NCBI RefSeq assembly: GCF_048571275.1 | Contig: NZ_CP182357.1 | Location: 2,170,001-2,234,000, forward strand | Length of the DNA: 64,000 nucleotides | Reading direction: 5' to 3' | Source: Marinarcus sediminis | GTDB lineage: Bacteria > Campylobacterota > Campylobacteria > Campylobacterales > Arcobacteraceae | In this document: positions 34,394-43,383 of the stretch, in pieces | Position numbering within the stretch: the first letter of the stretch is position 1 | How the letters are laid out: the number at the start of each line of letters is the position of its first letter | Notes under the pieces: model-generated | Told to the model about the DNA's origin: nothing | The model's input: only the letters and a program-made list of their open reading frames with translations | Databases searched by the model: none | Made by a program: the position numbers and the translations under genes

Positions 34394-36343
34394 ATGACAC
34401 ACAACGAATATATAAAAAATGTAGAACAATTAATCACTTGGTCACACGCCTATTATGTCAATGACAACCCTATTGCTACGGATGAAGAGTATGACAAACT
34501 CAACAGAATTGTTTTAGCCTACGAACAGGAAAATCCAAAAGAGGTTCATGCTAACTCACCTACAAAACGAGTCGGTGGTGTGGTTTTGGAAGGCTTTAAT
34601 AAAGCCAATCATCTTTCACGAATGTGGTCGCAAGAAGATATTTTTAATACGCAAGAGTTAATCGATTGGATCAATCGAGCCAAAAAAGTCAACACCCACT
34701 TAGAGTATTACTGTGAACCCAAATTTGATGGGGCAAGCTTAAATCTTATTTATGAAAATGGTCTTTTAAAACAAGCCATTTCAAGGGGTGATGGAACAAC
34801 CGGTGAAGAGATCACCAATAATGTCTTAACCATTCACTCGATTCCTTTGCAAATTCAAGAGAAGTCGCTCATTGAAATTCGCGGTGAAATTGTTATTAAA
34901 AAAAGTGATTTTGAAAAAATCAATCAAGAACGACTTTTAAACGGTGAACAACTTTTTGCTAACCCAAGAAATGCTGCTTCGGGAAGCTTAAGACAACTCG
35001 ATCCCGCCATTACTGCCAAACGAAAACTCTTTTTTAATGTCTGGGGAATTGGTCAAAACAGTTTAAACTTTAAAACCAATTCGGAACGTATGGAGTACAT
35101 TTATACTTTAGGTTTTGTCAAACCTCCTTTACAAAAAGTGTGTCACAATGTAGAAGAGATTGAAGAACTTTACCATAAAATCATTGCATCACGTGACTCA
35201 ATTGAGATGATGCTTGACGGTATGGTCATTAAAATTGACGATTTAGAGACTCAAGATGAATTGGGATATACCGTTAAATATCCTAAATGGTCCTGTGCGT
35301 ATAAATTCCCAGCGGTTGAAAAAACCACCAAAGTTAAAGAGATTATTCTGCAAGTTGGGCGAACAGGAGTAGTTACTCCCGTTGCTATTGTTGAACCCAC
35401 TTTAATAGATGGTTCAACTGTTTCAAGAGCAACCCTGCACAATTTCGATGAAATACAACGATTGGATTTAAGAGTGGGGGATGAAGTAATTATCATAAAA
35501 AGTGGAGACATTATTCCTAAAATCACCAAGGTATTCACTGACAGACGAAAAGGGGATGAACGCAAAGTCAGTCGCCCTACTTCATGCCCTGAATGCAACA
35601 GTGAACTTCTGGATGAAGGCACACTTATTAAGTGTCAAAATCTTGATTGTAAAGCCAGAGTGGTGAATTCTATCATCTATTTTGCCAGCAAAAATTGTCT
35701 TAATATTGATGGTCTTGGCAATAAAATTGTAGAACAGTTGGTCAAAGAGCATAAAATCAAAGATATTTTGGATTTGTATTCATTGCGTTATGAGGATTTA
35801 TCGACGCTGGAGGGCTTTAAAGATAAAAAAATCAATAACCTCCTTAATGCCATTGCCAATACCAAAGGAAGCGAACTCTACAGAATCATCAACGCTTTGG
35901 GAATTGAACACATTGGTGAAGTGGCTTCAAAACAGATTTGTTTGGAGTTTGGATCAGAAGTCATTCATCAAGAGTATGAAGCACTTGTGGCACTCGATGG
36001 CATAGGGGAACAAATGGCAAACTCTTTTTGTGAATTTATGCGCGTCAATAAAACATTGGTTGAAGCACTCATTGCCATTATTCATCCAACTGTACAAGAA
36101 AAAATAGAAGTGGCAGAAAACAACTTTAAGGGTAAAACGGTTGTCATCACAGGTACAATGAGCATCAGTCGGGGTGTGATTAAAAAAGAGTTGGAAGCTT
36201 TAGGGGCTAAAGTGGCTTCCAGTGTTTCTAAAAACACTGACTATGTTATTTATGGATTAGATGCAGGCAGTAAGTATGACAAAGCTGTTGAATTGGGTGT
36301 AACACTTTTAGATGAAGATGCCATGAATGCGTTAAAAAATTGA
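34394..36343 (+). CDS. ligA: NAD-dependent DNA ligase LigA
   Basis: A 649-aa ligase. It has the N-terminal Ia domain (YYVNDNPIATDEEYDKL), the adenylation motif CEPKFDGAS with the catalytic lysine, an OB fold, a four-cysteine zinc finger (CPECNSELLDEGTLIKCQNLDC), helix-hairpin-helix repeats and a C-terminal BRCT domain (FKGKTVVITGTMSISRGVI). It seals nicks in replication and repair. The leader has no Shine-Dalgarno sequence that I can see. The stop is one base from the stop of the convergent kinase gene. Confidence 0.97.
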   Translation: MTHNEYIKNVEQLITWSHAYYVNDNPIATDEEYDKLNRIVLAYEQENPKEVHANSPTKRVGGVVLEGFNKANHLSRMWSQEDIFNTQELIDWINRAKKVNTHLEYYCEPKFDGASLNLIYENGLLKQAISRGDGTTGEEITNNVLTIHSIPLQIQEKSLIEIRGEIVIKKSDFEKINQERLLNGEQLFANPRNAASGSLRQLDPAITAKRKLFFNVWGIGQNSLNFKTNSERMEYIYTLGFVKPPLQKVCHNVEEIEELYHKIIASRDSIEMMLDGMVIKIDDLETQDELGYTVKYPKWSCAYKFPAVEKTTKVKEIILQVGRTGVVTPVAIVEPTLIDGSTVSRATLHNFDEIQRLDLRVGDEVIIIKSGDIIPKITKVFTDRRKGDERKVSRPTSCPECNSELLDEGTLIKCQNLDCKARVVNSIIYFASKNCLNIDGLGNKIVEQLVKEHKIKDILDLYSLRYEDLSTLEGFKDKKINNLLNAIANTKGSELYRIINALGIEHIGEVASKQICLEFGSEVIHQEYEALVALDGIGEQMANSFCEFMRVNKTLVEALIAIIHPTVQEKIEVAENNFKGKTVVITGTMSISRGVIKKELEALGAKVASSVSKNTDYVIYGLDAGSKYDKAVELGVTLLDEDAMNALKN

Positions 36344-36344
36344 C

Positions 36345-39269
36345 TTATTGTTCTTTGGGCAAAGTGATAATAAATTTTGCCCCTTTTAAGGGTTGGCTTT
36401 CACAGACAATGGTTCCATTGAGTTTTTTTGTCACCAAATTATGAATGATGTTTAAGCCTAACCCAGTCCCACCTCCTTCTCGATTTGTTGTAAAAAAAGG
36501 TTCATATATTTTTTTCATATTCTGCTCTTTGATCCCTTTTCCACTGTCTTCAAAAGTCAGTACGATTTCATTCTCATTTTCAACTGCACCAATAGCAATA
36601 AAGCCTTCATCTTTTTGATTGAAACCATGCATGAGTGAATTGATAATTAAATTGGTCAAAATTTGTGAAATATCTCCCGGGTAACTTAAAATTTTTAAAT
36701 CAGCAGGGCAATTTACTTTAAGCTTGATATGAGTCTGTTTAATTTTATTGTGCAGACTCAAAATGACCTCATTGATGTACTCTAAAAGTAAAAATTCTCT
36801 TTTCTCTTCCACACTTTGATCCACAGCAACTTGTTTAAAACTTTTGACCAATTGGGCTGTTTTTTCCAAATTCAAACGTATGGTTTTTGCTAAATTATAT
36901 GCAACGTTAATGTACTCTTTAAACTCATCTTCACTTAAGTTTTCAGCTTCATACTCTTTTTTCAGTCGCTGTGTAATATCACTAAAATGGGTAATACCTG
37001 TTAAACTCAATCCCACTGGTGTATTGATTTCATGGGCAACCCCAGCAACCAAGCCTCCCAAACTTGCCAATTTTTCACTCTCAATAAGATGCTCTTGAGT
37101 TCGTTCAAGTTTTTCCATGGAGTTTTGCAATTCAAGTGTTCTCTCTTCAACTTTTTTTTCTAAAGTATCGTTTAAATCTTTTATCTCTTTTTGAGCTATT
37201 TTTCTGGCAGTAATCTCTTTATCCAGTTGTGTGATTTTCTCTTGCAGTTGAGAAGAGTGTTTTAAAAGCATTTTCTCTTTCTCTTCATAAAAATTGATTT
37301 TTTCATTAAACTCTTTGGGAGTCACTTTCATTTTAGATAAAATATCTGCATACGCTGCTGAGAGTTCTTTGGCTTCTTCGTGTTTAAATGCGTAACTTTT
37401 TTCCATAACACTGTGAGCACTTGCCGCTCCTATTGTTCCCGAGAGTGTACGTTCAACTTGCCCATGAAACTTGGCAAGTTCTATAATATTTAATGTTTTT
37501 TTATCTTCAAAGTGCAATTCATGGATAATATCATCCAACATGCCATCTATTTTGGCACTTTCAAAATAATCACTTAACACTTTTTTGTAAATCTGAAGTT
37601 TCTTTTTCAACTCTATATGACTTTTTAACTCTTGAGTCACTTCAAAACGCTCTTTAAACTCTAAAATATCAACAAAATCATCGGAAACTTTTTTCTCCTC
37701 TTCGGTTCGTTGTGTAAATATGGAGAAAAATATAAAACAACCAATATTAAAAAACATCGACCAAATCAGTGAGTTTGTCAACATATCATAACCACGTAAA
37801 GCAAAAAGTTCATGAGGTTTTAAAAACCAAATGCCTAAAAGTCCATCTTTTAAAATAGTGGCATTGAGCCAATTCGTATTCACAAATTGCGGAATAATCA
37901 AAGTAAAAAACCAAATAATAAAACCCGCCAGCATTCCAATGATTGCTCCATTTTTATTGGCATCTTTCCAAAATAAGCCTCCTAAAAGTGCCGGTACAAA
38001 TTGTAAAATTGCAGCAAAAGAAATTAAACCAACATCCACTAAAAGATAATTTTTTATGACAAATATATAAAACAGATAACCTGAAAAGATAAAACACGCC
38101 ACTACAATCCATCGTAAAGGTAAAATCTGTTTTTTTAAAAAGTTCAATCTCTTATAGTTGTCAATTAAAGGCAAAAGAAGATAGTTGCTTATCATAACCG
38201 ACATGGTCATAGAGGTAATCATAATCATACTTGTAGATGCTGAAAATCCCCCAATAAAAGCAATGAGAGTTATGAGATGATTGTCATTAAGAATGGGTAA
38301 CGTTAAAACATAAAAGTCAATTAAATCTTTTGAATCATTGCTTAAAACACCTCCAATGGCTATAGGAATGGTAAAAAATGTGATTAAAAATAAATACAAT
38401 GGGAAAACCCACATCGCTTTATAGATGTGCTCTTCATTTGAATTTTCAACCACACTCACATGAAATTGTCGAGGCAAAAACATCACGGCAAACATAGATA
38501 AAATCAATACTGTAATCCAATTGGCATAGGTTGAACTGTTATCATGCGCTGATATTCTGTTGTATAAATCGTTTTCATTTGCTTTTTGAAAAATATCACC
38601 TAAACCGTCAAAAAGAACATAGGTGACAAAAATTCCCACAATGATAATCGCAAAAAGTTTAATCACTGACTCAATGGCAACCATCACCATAATACCTTGA
38701 TGTCTCTCTGTGGGATCAACTTTTCTGAGTCCAAATATAATGGTGAAAAAAATCATCAAGGATACAATTAAAATTCCCACGGTATCACTGGTTAAAAAAA
38801 TATTTTTATCGATGGGTTCAAAATCTTTGATGGTTAAAATATTGATGGAAGTAATTAAAGATTTGAGCTGAATGGAGATATAAGGTACTGTACCAATCAA
38901 TGCGGCAATACTCACAATTGCACCTACGGTTCTTGATTTGTCATATCGTGCAGAGATAACATCTGCAATAGAAGTGATTTTATAAAGGTTTTTAATGCGT
39001 ATGAGTTTTTTTAAAATGATTGGCCATAAAAAGATAATTAAAGTAGGTCCCAAATAAACAGCTAAAAAAACCAATCCGCTGTTAACGGCTTTTCCTACAC
39101 CACCATAATAGGTCCAAGCCGTACAATAAATGGTTAAAGACAAAGCGTATATCCAAGAAGATGAAGCAATTTTATTGTGAATATCACGTTTTTCTACACG
39201 GTAAGCAGTAATAAATAAAATGCCCATATACATTAAAAAGAAAGCAACAATAGTATAGATACTAAACAT
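36345..39269 (-). CDS. Sodium/solute symporter-STAC-histidine kinase fusion (CbrA-like)
   Basis: A 974-aa fusion. Residues ~1-500 form a 13-helix sodium:solute symporter (SSS) domain with TYCTAWTYYGGVG-type motifs and FLPRQFHVSVVE. A STAC-like region follows, ending VERTLSGTIGAASAH. A coiled coil (EKITQLDKEITARKIAQ) leads into the kinase: H-box AGVAHEINTPVGLSL near residue 740, N-box NLIINSLMHG, G1 EDSGKG and G2 GGTGLGLN. In Pseudomonas CbrA this layout couples solute sensing or transport to carbon/nitrogen control. No receiver domain is fused and no response regulator is adjacent. It overlaps the upstream small membrane gene by 8 bases. Confidence 0.93.
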   Translation of the reverse strand: MFSIYTIVAFFLMYMGILFITAYRVEKRDIHNKIASSSWIYALSLTIYCTAWTYYGGVGKAVNSGLVFLAVYLGPTLIIFLWPIILKKLIRIKNLYKITSIADVISARYDKSRTVGAIVSIAALIGTVPYISIQLKSLITSINILTIKDFEPIDKNIFLTSDTVGILIVSLMIFFTIIFGLRKVDPTERHQGIMVMVAIESVIKLFAIIIVGIFVTYVLFDGLGDIFQKANENDLYNRISAHDNSSTYANWITVLILSMFAVMFLPRQFHVSVVENSNEEHIYKAMWVFPLYLFLITFFTIPIAIGGVLSNDSKDLIDFYVLTLPILNDNHLITLIAFIGGFSASTSMIMITSMTMSVMISNYLLLPLIDNYKRLNFLKKQILPLRWIVVACFIFSGYLFYIFVIKNYLLVDVGLISFAAILQFVPALLGGLFWKDANKNGAIIGMLAGFIIWFFTLIIPQFVNTNWLNATILKDGLLGIWFLKPHELFALRGYDMLTNSLIWSMFFNIGCFIFFSIFTQRTEEEKKVSDDFVDILEFKERFEVTQELKSHIELKKKLQIYKKVLSDYFESAKIDGMLDDIIHELHFEDKKTLNIIELAKFHGQVERTLSGTIGAASAHSVMEKSYAFKHEEAKELSAAYADILSKMKVTPKEFNEKINFYEEKEKMLLKHSSQLQEKITQLDKEITARKIAQKEIKDLNDTLEKKVEERTLELQNSMEKLERTQEHLIESEKLASLGGLVAGVAHEINTPVGLSLTGITHFSDITQRLKKEYEAENLSEDEFKEYINVAYNLAKTIRLNLEKTAQLVKSFKQVAVDQSVEEKREFLLLEYINEVILSLHNKIKQTHIKLKVNCPADLKILSYPGDISQILTNLIINSLMHGFNQKDEGFIAIGAVENENEIVLTFEDSGKGIKEQNMKKIYEPFFTTNREGGGTGLGLNIIHNLVTKKLNGTIVCESQPLKGAKFIITLPKEQ

Positions 39270-39471
39270 CGAAATCTTCTTTTTTGTAGATATTAAAATA
39301 ACTCATTAAAAAAAGAACACAAATCATCACGGCCCAGAAAGCAAAAATCAAAATAAAACTGTTTTCCAAAGTATTGTAGTAAGTGATGGGAATAATGAAC
39401 ATATTTAAGAGTGCAAAAAAGAGTATAAAAGTAAAGATTAAAAAGGCTGGTTTTTGAAATTTCTCTCTCAT
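39262..39471 (-). CDS. Small two-helix membrane protein partner of the symporter kinase
   Basis: A 69-aa protein starting MREKFQKPAFLI; the AAAGGA site fixes the start at 39471. Two membrane helices are visible (FLIFTFILFFALLNMFII and FILIFAFWAVMICVLFLMS). It overlaps the kinase gene by 8 bases, so translation is coupled. Small membrane proteins often precede SSS-kinase genes; an accessory subunit role is inferred. Confidence 0.75.
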   Translation of the reverse strand: MREKFQKPAFLIFTFILFFALLNMFIIPITYYNTLENSFILIFAFWAVMICVLFLMSYFNIYKKEDFDV

Positions 39472-39557
39472 GATCAATCCTTTCTGACCCAAATACCTAT
39501 ACACATTATATTATACTTTAGATTATAAAATATAAAATATTTATAATAAGTAACACT

Positions 39558-39617
39558 ATGAAACATTCAAAATTAATTTATGCAATATTAAGCTTCATTT
39601 TATTGAGTTGTCAATAA
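39558..39617 (+). CDS. Possible 19-aa lipopeptide ORF
   Basis: The short frame MKHSKLIYAILSFILLSCQ is a complete lipoprotein signal peptide ending one residue after the lipobox cysteine. The ribosome-binding site is weak. It could be a tiny lipopeptide, or what is left of a lipoprotein gene cut by a stop codon. It lies 35 bp upstream of the thioesterase gene on the same strand. Confidence 0.3.
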   Translation: MKHSKLIYAILSFILLSCQ

Positions 39618-39652
39618 TATTGTTAAAGTAATTTTAAGATAAAGGGAAAACA

Positions 39653-40132
39653 ATGTTAACGCCTCAAAGATCAAAAGATTTAACGATGACACTTCTTATG
39701 ACACCAGATAAAGCAAACTTTTCAGGAACAAATATTCATGGGGGTGAAATTCTGAAAATGTTAGACCATGTTGCTTATGCTTGTGCTGCAAGATACACAG
39801 GAAGCTATGCTGTTACGCTTTCAGTTGATATGGTACTGTTTAAACACCCTATTAAAGTGGGTTCACTGGTGACTTTTTACGCTTCTGTTAATTATACGGG
39901 TCGAACTTCTATGGAGATTGGTATTAAGGTTATTTCAGAAGACATTAAAGAGAAAACAAGAAAACATACAAACGTTTGTTACTTTACTATGATTGCTGTT
40001 GATGAAAATGGAAAACCAACACCTGTTCCTAAGTTAGAACTTGAAACAGAAGATGATAAAAGAAGATACAATGACGCCATTAGAAGAAAAGAGGCGCGTG
40101 TACACGCAAGAAGTATCTCTCACATCAAATAA
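39653..40132 (+). CDS. Acyl-CoA thioesterase (hotdog fold, YciA/BFIT type)
   Basis: A 159-aa single-hotdog thioesterase. The catalytic region NFSGTNIHGGEILKMLDHVAY and the beta segment VTLSVDMVLFKHPIKVGSLVTFYASV are typical of YciA-like acyl-CoA hydrolases, as is the Tyr-Thr-Gly-Arg-Thr-Ser-Met-Glu block. It releases CoA from acyl-CoA; chain preference is not readable. It has an AAAGGGA site and ends in a two-way terminator. Confidence 0.92.
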   Translation: MLTPQRSKDLTMTLLMTPDKANFSGTNIHGGEILKMLDHVAYACAARYTGSYAVTLSVDMVLFKHPIKVGSLVTFYASVNYTGRTSMEIGIKVISEDIKEKTRKHTNVCYFTMIAVDENGKPTPVPKLELETEDDKRRYNDAIRRKEARVHARSISHIK

Positions 40133-40162
40133 TTCAAAAGCTGTTTTAAACAGCTTTTGAAT
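40132..40162. terminator. Two-way terminator between the thioesterase and ABC-F genes
   Basis: A 13-bp perfect stem (ATTCAAAAGCTGT / ACAGCTTTTGAAT) with a 5-base loop. The right arm lies within the last codons of the ABC-F gene. Confidence 0.7.
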
Positions 40163-41735
40163 CCAAATACTCTTCGTATGTCCCTTGAAAATCGTAAATT
40201 GTTCCATCATGTTTAATCTCTAATATTCTGTTTGCGTATGCATCTAACAACTCTCTATCGTGTGAAACACAAATAACCGAACCAGGATAGGCTAAAAGTC
40301 CCTCACCTAAAGCAATAATTGCTTCTAAATCCAAGTGGTTTGTAGGTTCATCTAAGACCATAAAGTTAGGTTGTTCTAACATGATTTTTGATAACATCAT
40401 TCGGTGTTTCTCTCCCCCACTGCACGCACTGACTTTTTTCTCTTGCTCTTGACCGTTAAATAACATTCGTCCTAAACAGTTTCTGATTTCAGAAATATCA
40501 GCATCTTTATCAAAGTTTCGTAACCAATCATACAGGGTCATTTCACCTTTAATGATTTCAGTTGTATTTTGTGGGAAATAGCCATTTTGAATGGTGGCTC
40601 CCCAATGCACTTCTCCGCTGTCTGGTTTTAAATTCCCGTTGATGATTTCACAAAGCGTAGTTTTTCCAATTCCATTGGGTCCAATTAATGCAATTTTATC
40701 GTCTTTATTCACGGTAAAAGAGATGTCATTGAGTACCAATTGTCCATCAAACGATTTCGAAATGCCTGTTACTGACAGAAGCTCTTTACCCACTTCTCTT
40801 TTTTGTTTAAAAATAATAGAAGGGTCTCGTCTGCTTGAAATTTGAATGGCGCCTACATCAAGTTTGTCGAGTTGTTTTTGTCTTGAAGTGGCTTGTTTTG
40901 CTTTAGAAGCATTTGCGCTAAATCGGGCAATAAACTTTTCAAGCTCTTCTTTCTCTTTGAGTTTTTTACTTACATCTGTTGCATTTTGTTTTGCAATGAG
41001 TGTTGAAGCGATATACCAATCATCGTAGTTTCCACTGAACTCTCTGATTTGTTTATAATCCACATCCAAAATATTCGTACATACTGCATTTAGGAAGTGT
41101 CTGTCATGTGAAATAACTACCATCGTACCGTCATGGTGTTGAAGTTGATTTTCTAACCAACCAATGGTTTCAATGTCCAAGTTATTTGTTGGCTCATCTA
41201 AAAACAGAACATCTGGTTTTGGGTAAAGCACTTGTGCCAATAACACTTTGAATTTATCTCCACCGGTAATGGTACTCATCAACTCTTGTTGTTCAGCAGC
41301 AGGAAAACCTAAATCTTCAAGTATTTTTGTAATTTTTACATCATACTCATAGGTTGGATCTTCTTCACAACAGATGATTTCCAACTCACCCAATCTTTCA
41401 CCAATTTCGTCAGTATACTCTTCCATATAGAGTTTTTCTTTCTCTTTGATGGCATCGTATAATCTTTTGTTTCCTAAAAGTACCGTATCAAAAATAGTGT
41501 ACTCTTCATAAGCAAATTGATTTTGACTCAATGTCCCAATCTTTTTACCATTTTGTACTTGGATTTCACCCTCAGTTGCTTCTTCTTGCCCTGAAAGAAT
41601 TTTTAAAAATGTGGTTTTCCCCGCACCGTTTGCACCTATTAGTCCGTATCGTTTTCCCGTATCTAATTTTAAATTTATATCTTGAAATAAAACTCTTGCA
41701 CCAAAAGATTTTTTCAAATTAACCGTTTGAACCAT
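40146..41735 (-). CDS. ABC-F family ATPase (YbiT-like)
   Basis: A 529-aa soluble protein with two ABC ATPase domains and no membrane helices. Walker A motifs are GANGAGKTT and GPNGIGKTT. The signatures are TGGDKFKVLLAQ (degenerate) and CSGGEKHRMMLS, with Walker B/D-loops LFLDEPTNNLD and MVLDEPTNHLD. The linker between the domains is charged (KKLKEKEELEKFIARFSANASKAKQATSRQKQL). Length and signatures match YbiT. ABC-F proteins act on the ribosome, in translation control or antibiotic protection. A TATAAT (41770-41775, minus strand) lies upstream. Confidence 0.92.
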   Translation of the reverse strand: MVQTVNLKKSFGARVLFQDINLKLDTGKRYGLIGANGAGKTTFLKILSGQEEATEGEIQVQNGKKIGTLSQNQFAYEEYTIFDTVLLGNKRLYDAIKEKEKLYMEEYTDEIGERLGELEIICCEEDPTYEYDVKITKILEDLGFPAAEQQELMSTITGGDKFKVLLAQVLYPKPDVLFLDEPTNNLDIETIGWLENQLQHHDGTMVVISHDRHFLNAVCTNILDVDYKQIREFSGNYDDWYIASTLIAKQNATDVSKKLKEKEELEKFIARFSANASKAKQATSRQKQLDKLDVGAIQISSRRDPSIIFKQKREVGKELLSVTGISKSFDGQLVLNDISFTVNKDDKIALIGPNGIGKTTLCEIINGNLKPDSGEVHWGATIQNGYFPQNTTEIIKGEMTLYDWLRNFDKDADISEIRNCLGRMLFNGQEQEKKVSACSGGEKHRMMLSKIMLEQPNFMVLDEPTNHLDLEAIIALGEGLLAYPGSVICVSHDRELLDAYANRILEIKHDGTIYDFQGTYEEYLDSKAV

Positions 41736-41815
41736 ATATTACTCACTTTTCGTATGTTATTATTCCGCGATTATATCCAAAGATAACTAATAGAAATCTG
41801 TAATTGTATTAAAAC

Positions 41816-43294
41816 CTACAAACTGCACTTTGTTCTGGGACGATACACACGGATATTTGTATAATTTTCAGCATCTCTTAAATATTGTGCGTGAAGCTGA
41901 CTTAAAATCCCTTTATCACAATAAAAGAGATACTCTTTGTCTTGTGGAAGTTTTTTAAATTCACTTTTTAGTTTGTGAAAGGGGATTTTAATTGTTTCAC
42001 ATGAAGTTTGAATGCACTCATCGCCTTGTCTGATATCAATGACAGTAAACTCTCCACTTGAAATATCCGAGACACTCTCTATTTGCCCAATTTCGCTAAT
42101 GTCATTAATAAGTTCATCCACATTGAGTTTAACGGCTTTGCTGATGGCTTCATCTAAAACGGTGTAATCAAACTTTTTGGCCTCAATTTCCATTCTTTTG
42201 TATGAACCATGAGTGATCGGATTTTTTGAAATAACTCCACAATATTCTGGCATGGTTTCGGCAAAACGTCGTGTACCAATATCGTTAGCAATGCTCATAA
42301 TTTCTGGTTTATTCATCGTAGAAAGCGGGCGTAAAATCAGTTTATTACTCACTTGGTCAATCAAAGCTAAATTTCTTAATGTTTGACTTGACACTTGTGC
42401 CACACTCTCCCCTGTTAAAAGTGCATCTATTCCCATTTCATTGGCGATGGCTTCAGAGGCTTTAAGCATCAATCGTTTAAGCGTTACTCCCATGTATGAT
42501 TCAGACGTTGATTTGAATATTTCAGTGACCACATCATCAAAAGGTACAGAAATAAATGAGACTCGATGAGATGAACCAAATTTGTTCCACAAATAAAATG
42601 CCACTTGTTTCACCCCAATTTCATGGGCAATTCCGCCCAAATTGAAGAAAATAAAGTGCGTTTTAATCCCTCGTTTCATGGTCAAATAACTCGCAACCGT
42701 AGAGTCAAATCCCCCTGACATAAGCGATAAAATATCCCCTTGTGTTCCCAATGGAAAACCACCTAAACCTCGGTATTTATTGGTAATAATATTTAATTGA
42801 TTGTCTACGAGTTCAATGTTGATGGTCACTTCTGGTTTGTGTAAATCCACACGACTGCCACTGTTTAACGCCAACATATAACCACCTACGGTTTGTTCTA
42901 TTTGAGGTGAACGAAAAGAGTGTGTTCCTGAACGTTTGGCTCGAACAACAAAGGCTTTATTTTGAATCTCTTTGGCTGACATCTCATTGACAATGACTTT
43001 GATTTGGTCAATGGTTGTAACATTATCAAACTGCAGTGCTTCAAGTACTTGCTCTACGCCTGGCGTGTCTAAAAGTTTTTGTCGCACTTCAACGACCACA
43101 CCAATAGGACAAACCACTTCAATTTTGTCAAAAAACTTTCGAACGGTTATTTCACTTGATATTCGTGTTAAAAGATTTCGTAAATTATTGTGTAACTGAG
43201 AAATCATCTGTCTTTTGGCGGTATTGCCTTTTATCATGATTTCTGGAAAAAATTTTATTATAAATTTTTGTGTTTTTACTTCTGATATTTCCAT
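41816..43294 (-). CDS. thiI: tRNA 4-thiouridine synthase ThiI with rhodanese domain
   Basis: A 492-aa protein with an N-terminal ferredoxin-like and THUMP region, the PP-loop motif SLMSGGFDSTVAS and a C-terminal rhodanese domain. Two cysteines used for sulfur relay are recognisable: one in MPEYCGVISK (equivalent to E. coli C344) and one in LFYCDKGILSQL (equivalent to C456). It adenylates U8 of tRNA and transfers sulfur from a cysteine desulfurase; the rhodanese form also feeds thiamine thiazole synthesis. A TATAAT at 43327-43332 on the minus strand is the likely promoter. Confidence 0.95.
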   Translation of the reverse strand: MEISEVKTQKFIIKFFPEIMIKGNTAKRQMISQLHNNLRNLLTRISSEITVRKFFDKIEVVCPIGVVVEVRQKLLDTPGVEQVLEALQFDNVTTIDQIKVIVNEMSAKEIQNKAFVVRAKRSGTHSFRSPQIEQTVGGYMLALNSGSRVDLHKPEVTINIELVDNQLNIITNKYRGLGGFPLGTQGDILSLMSGGFDSTVASYLTMKRGIKTHFIFFNLGGIAHEIGVKQVAFYLWNKFGSSHRVSFISVPFDDVVTEIFKSTSESYMGVTLKRLMLKASEAIANEMGIDALLTGESVAQVSSQTLRNLALIDQVSNKLILRPLSTMNKPEIMSIANDIGTRRFAETMPEYCGVISKNPITHGSYKRMEIEAKKFDYTVLDEAISKAVKLNVDELINDISEIGQIESVSDISSGEFTVIDIRQGDECIQTSCETIKIPFHKLKSEFKKLPQDKEYLFYCDKGILSQLHAQYLRDAENYTNIRVYRPRTKCSL

Positions 43295-43383
43295 TAACTT
43301 TAAAACCTTATATTGTAATAATCGGGATTATATCATAAGATTGGTAAAGGATAAGGGAGTATCCCTTTAATGCCCTCTTACAC

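Noticed and set aside
39505..39652. A tRNA or other stable RNA in the AT-rich gaps
   Set aside because: No cloverleaf or T-loop (GGTTCAAATCC type) sequence was found here or in any other gap.
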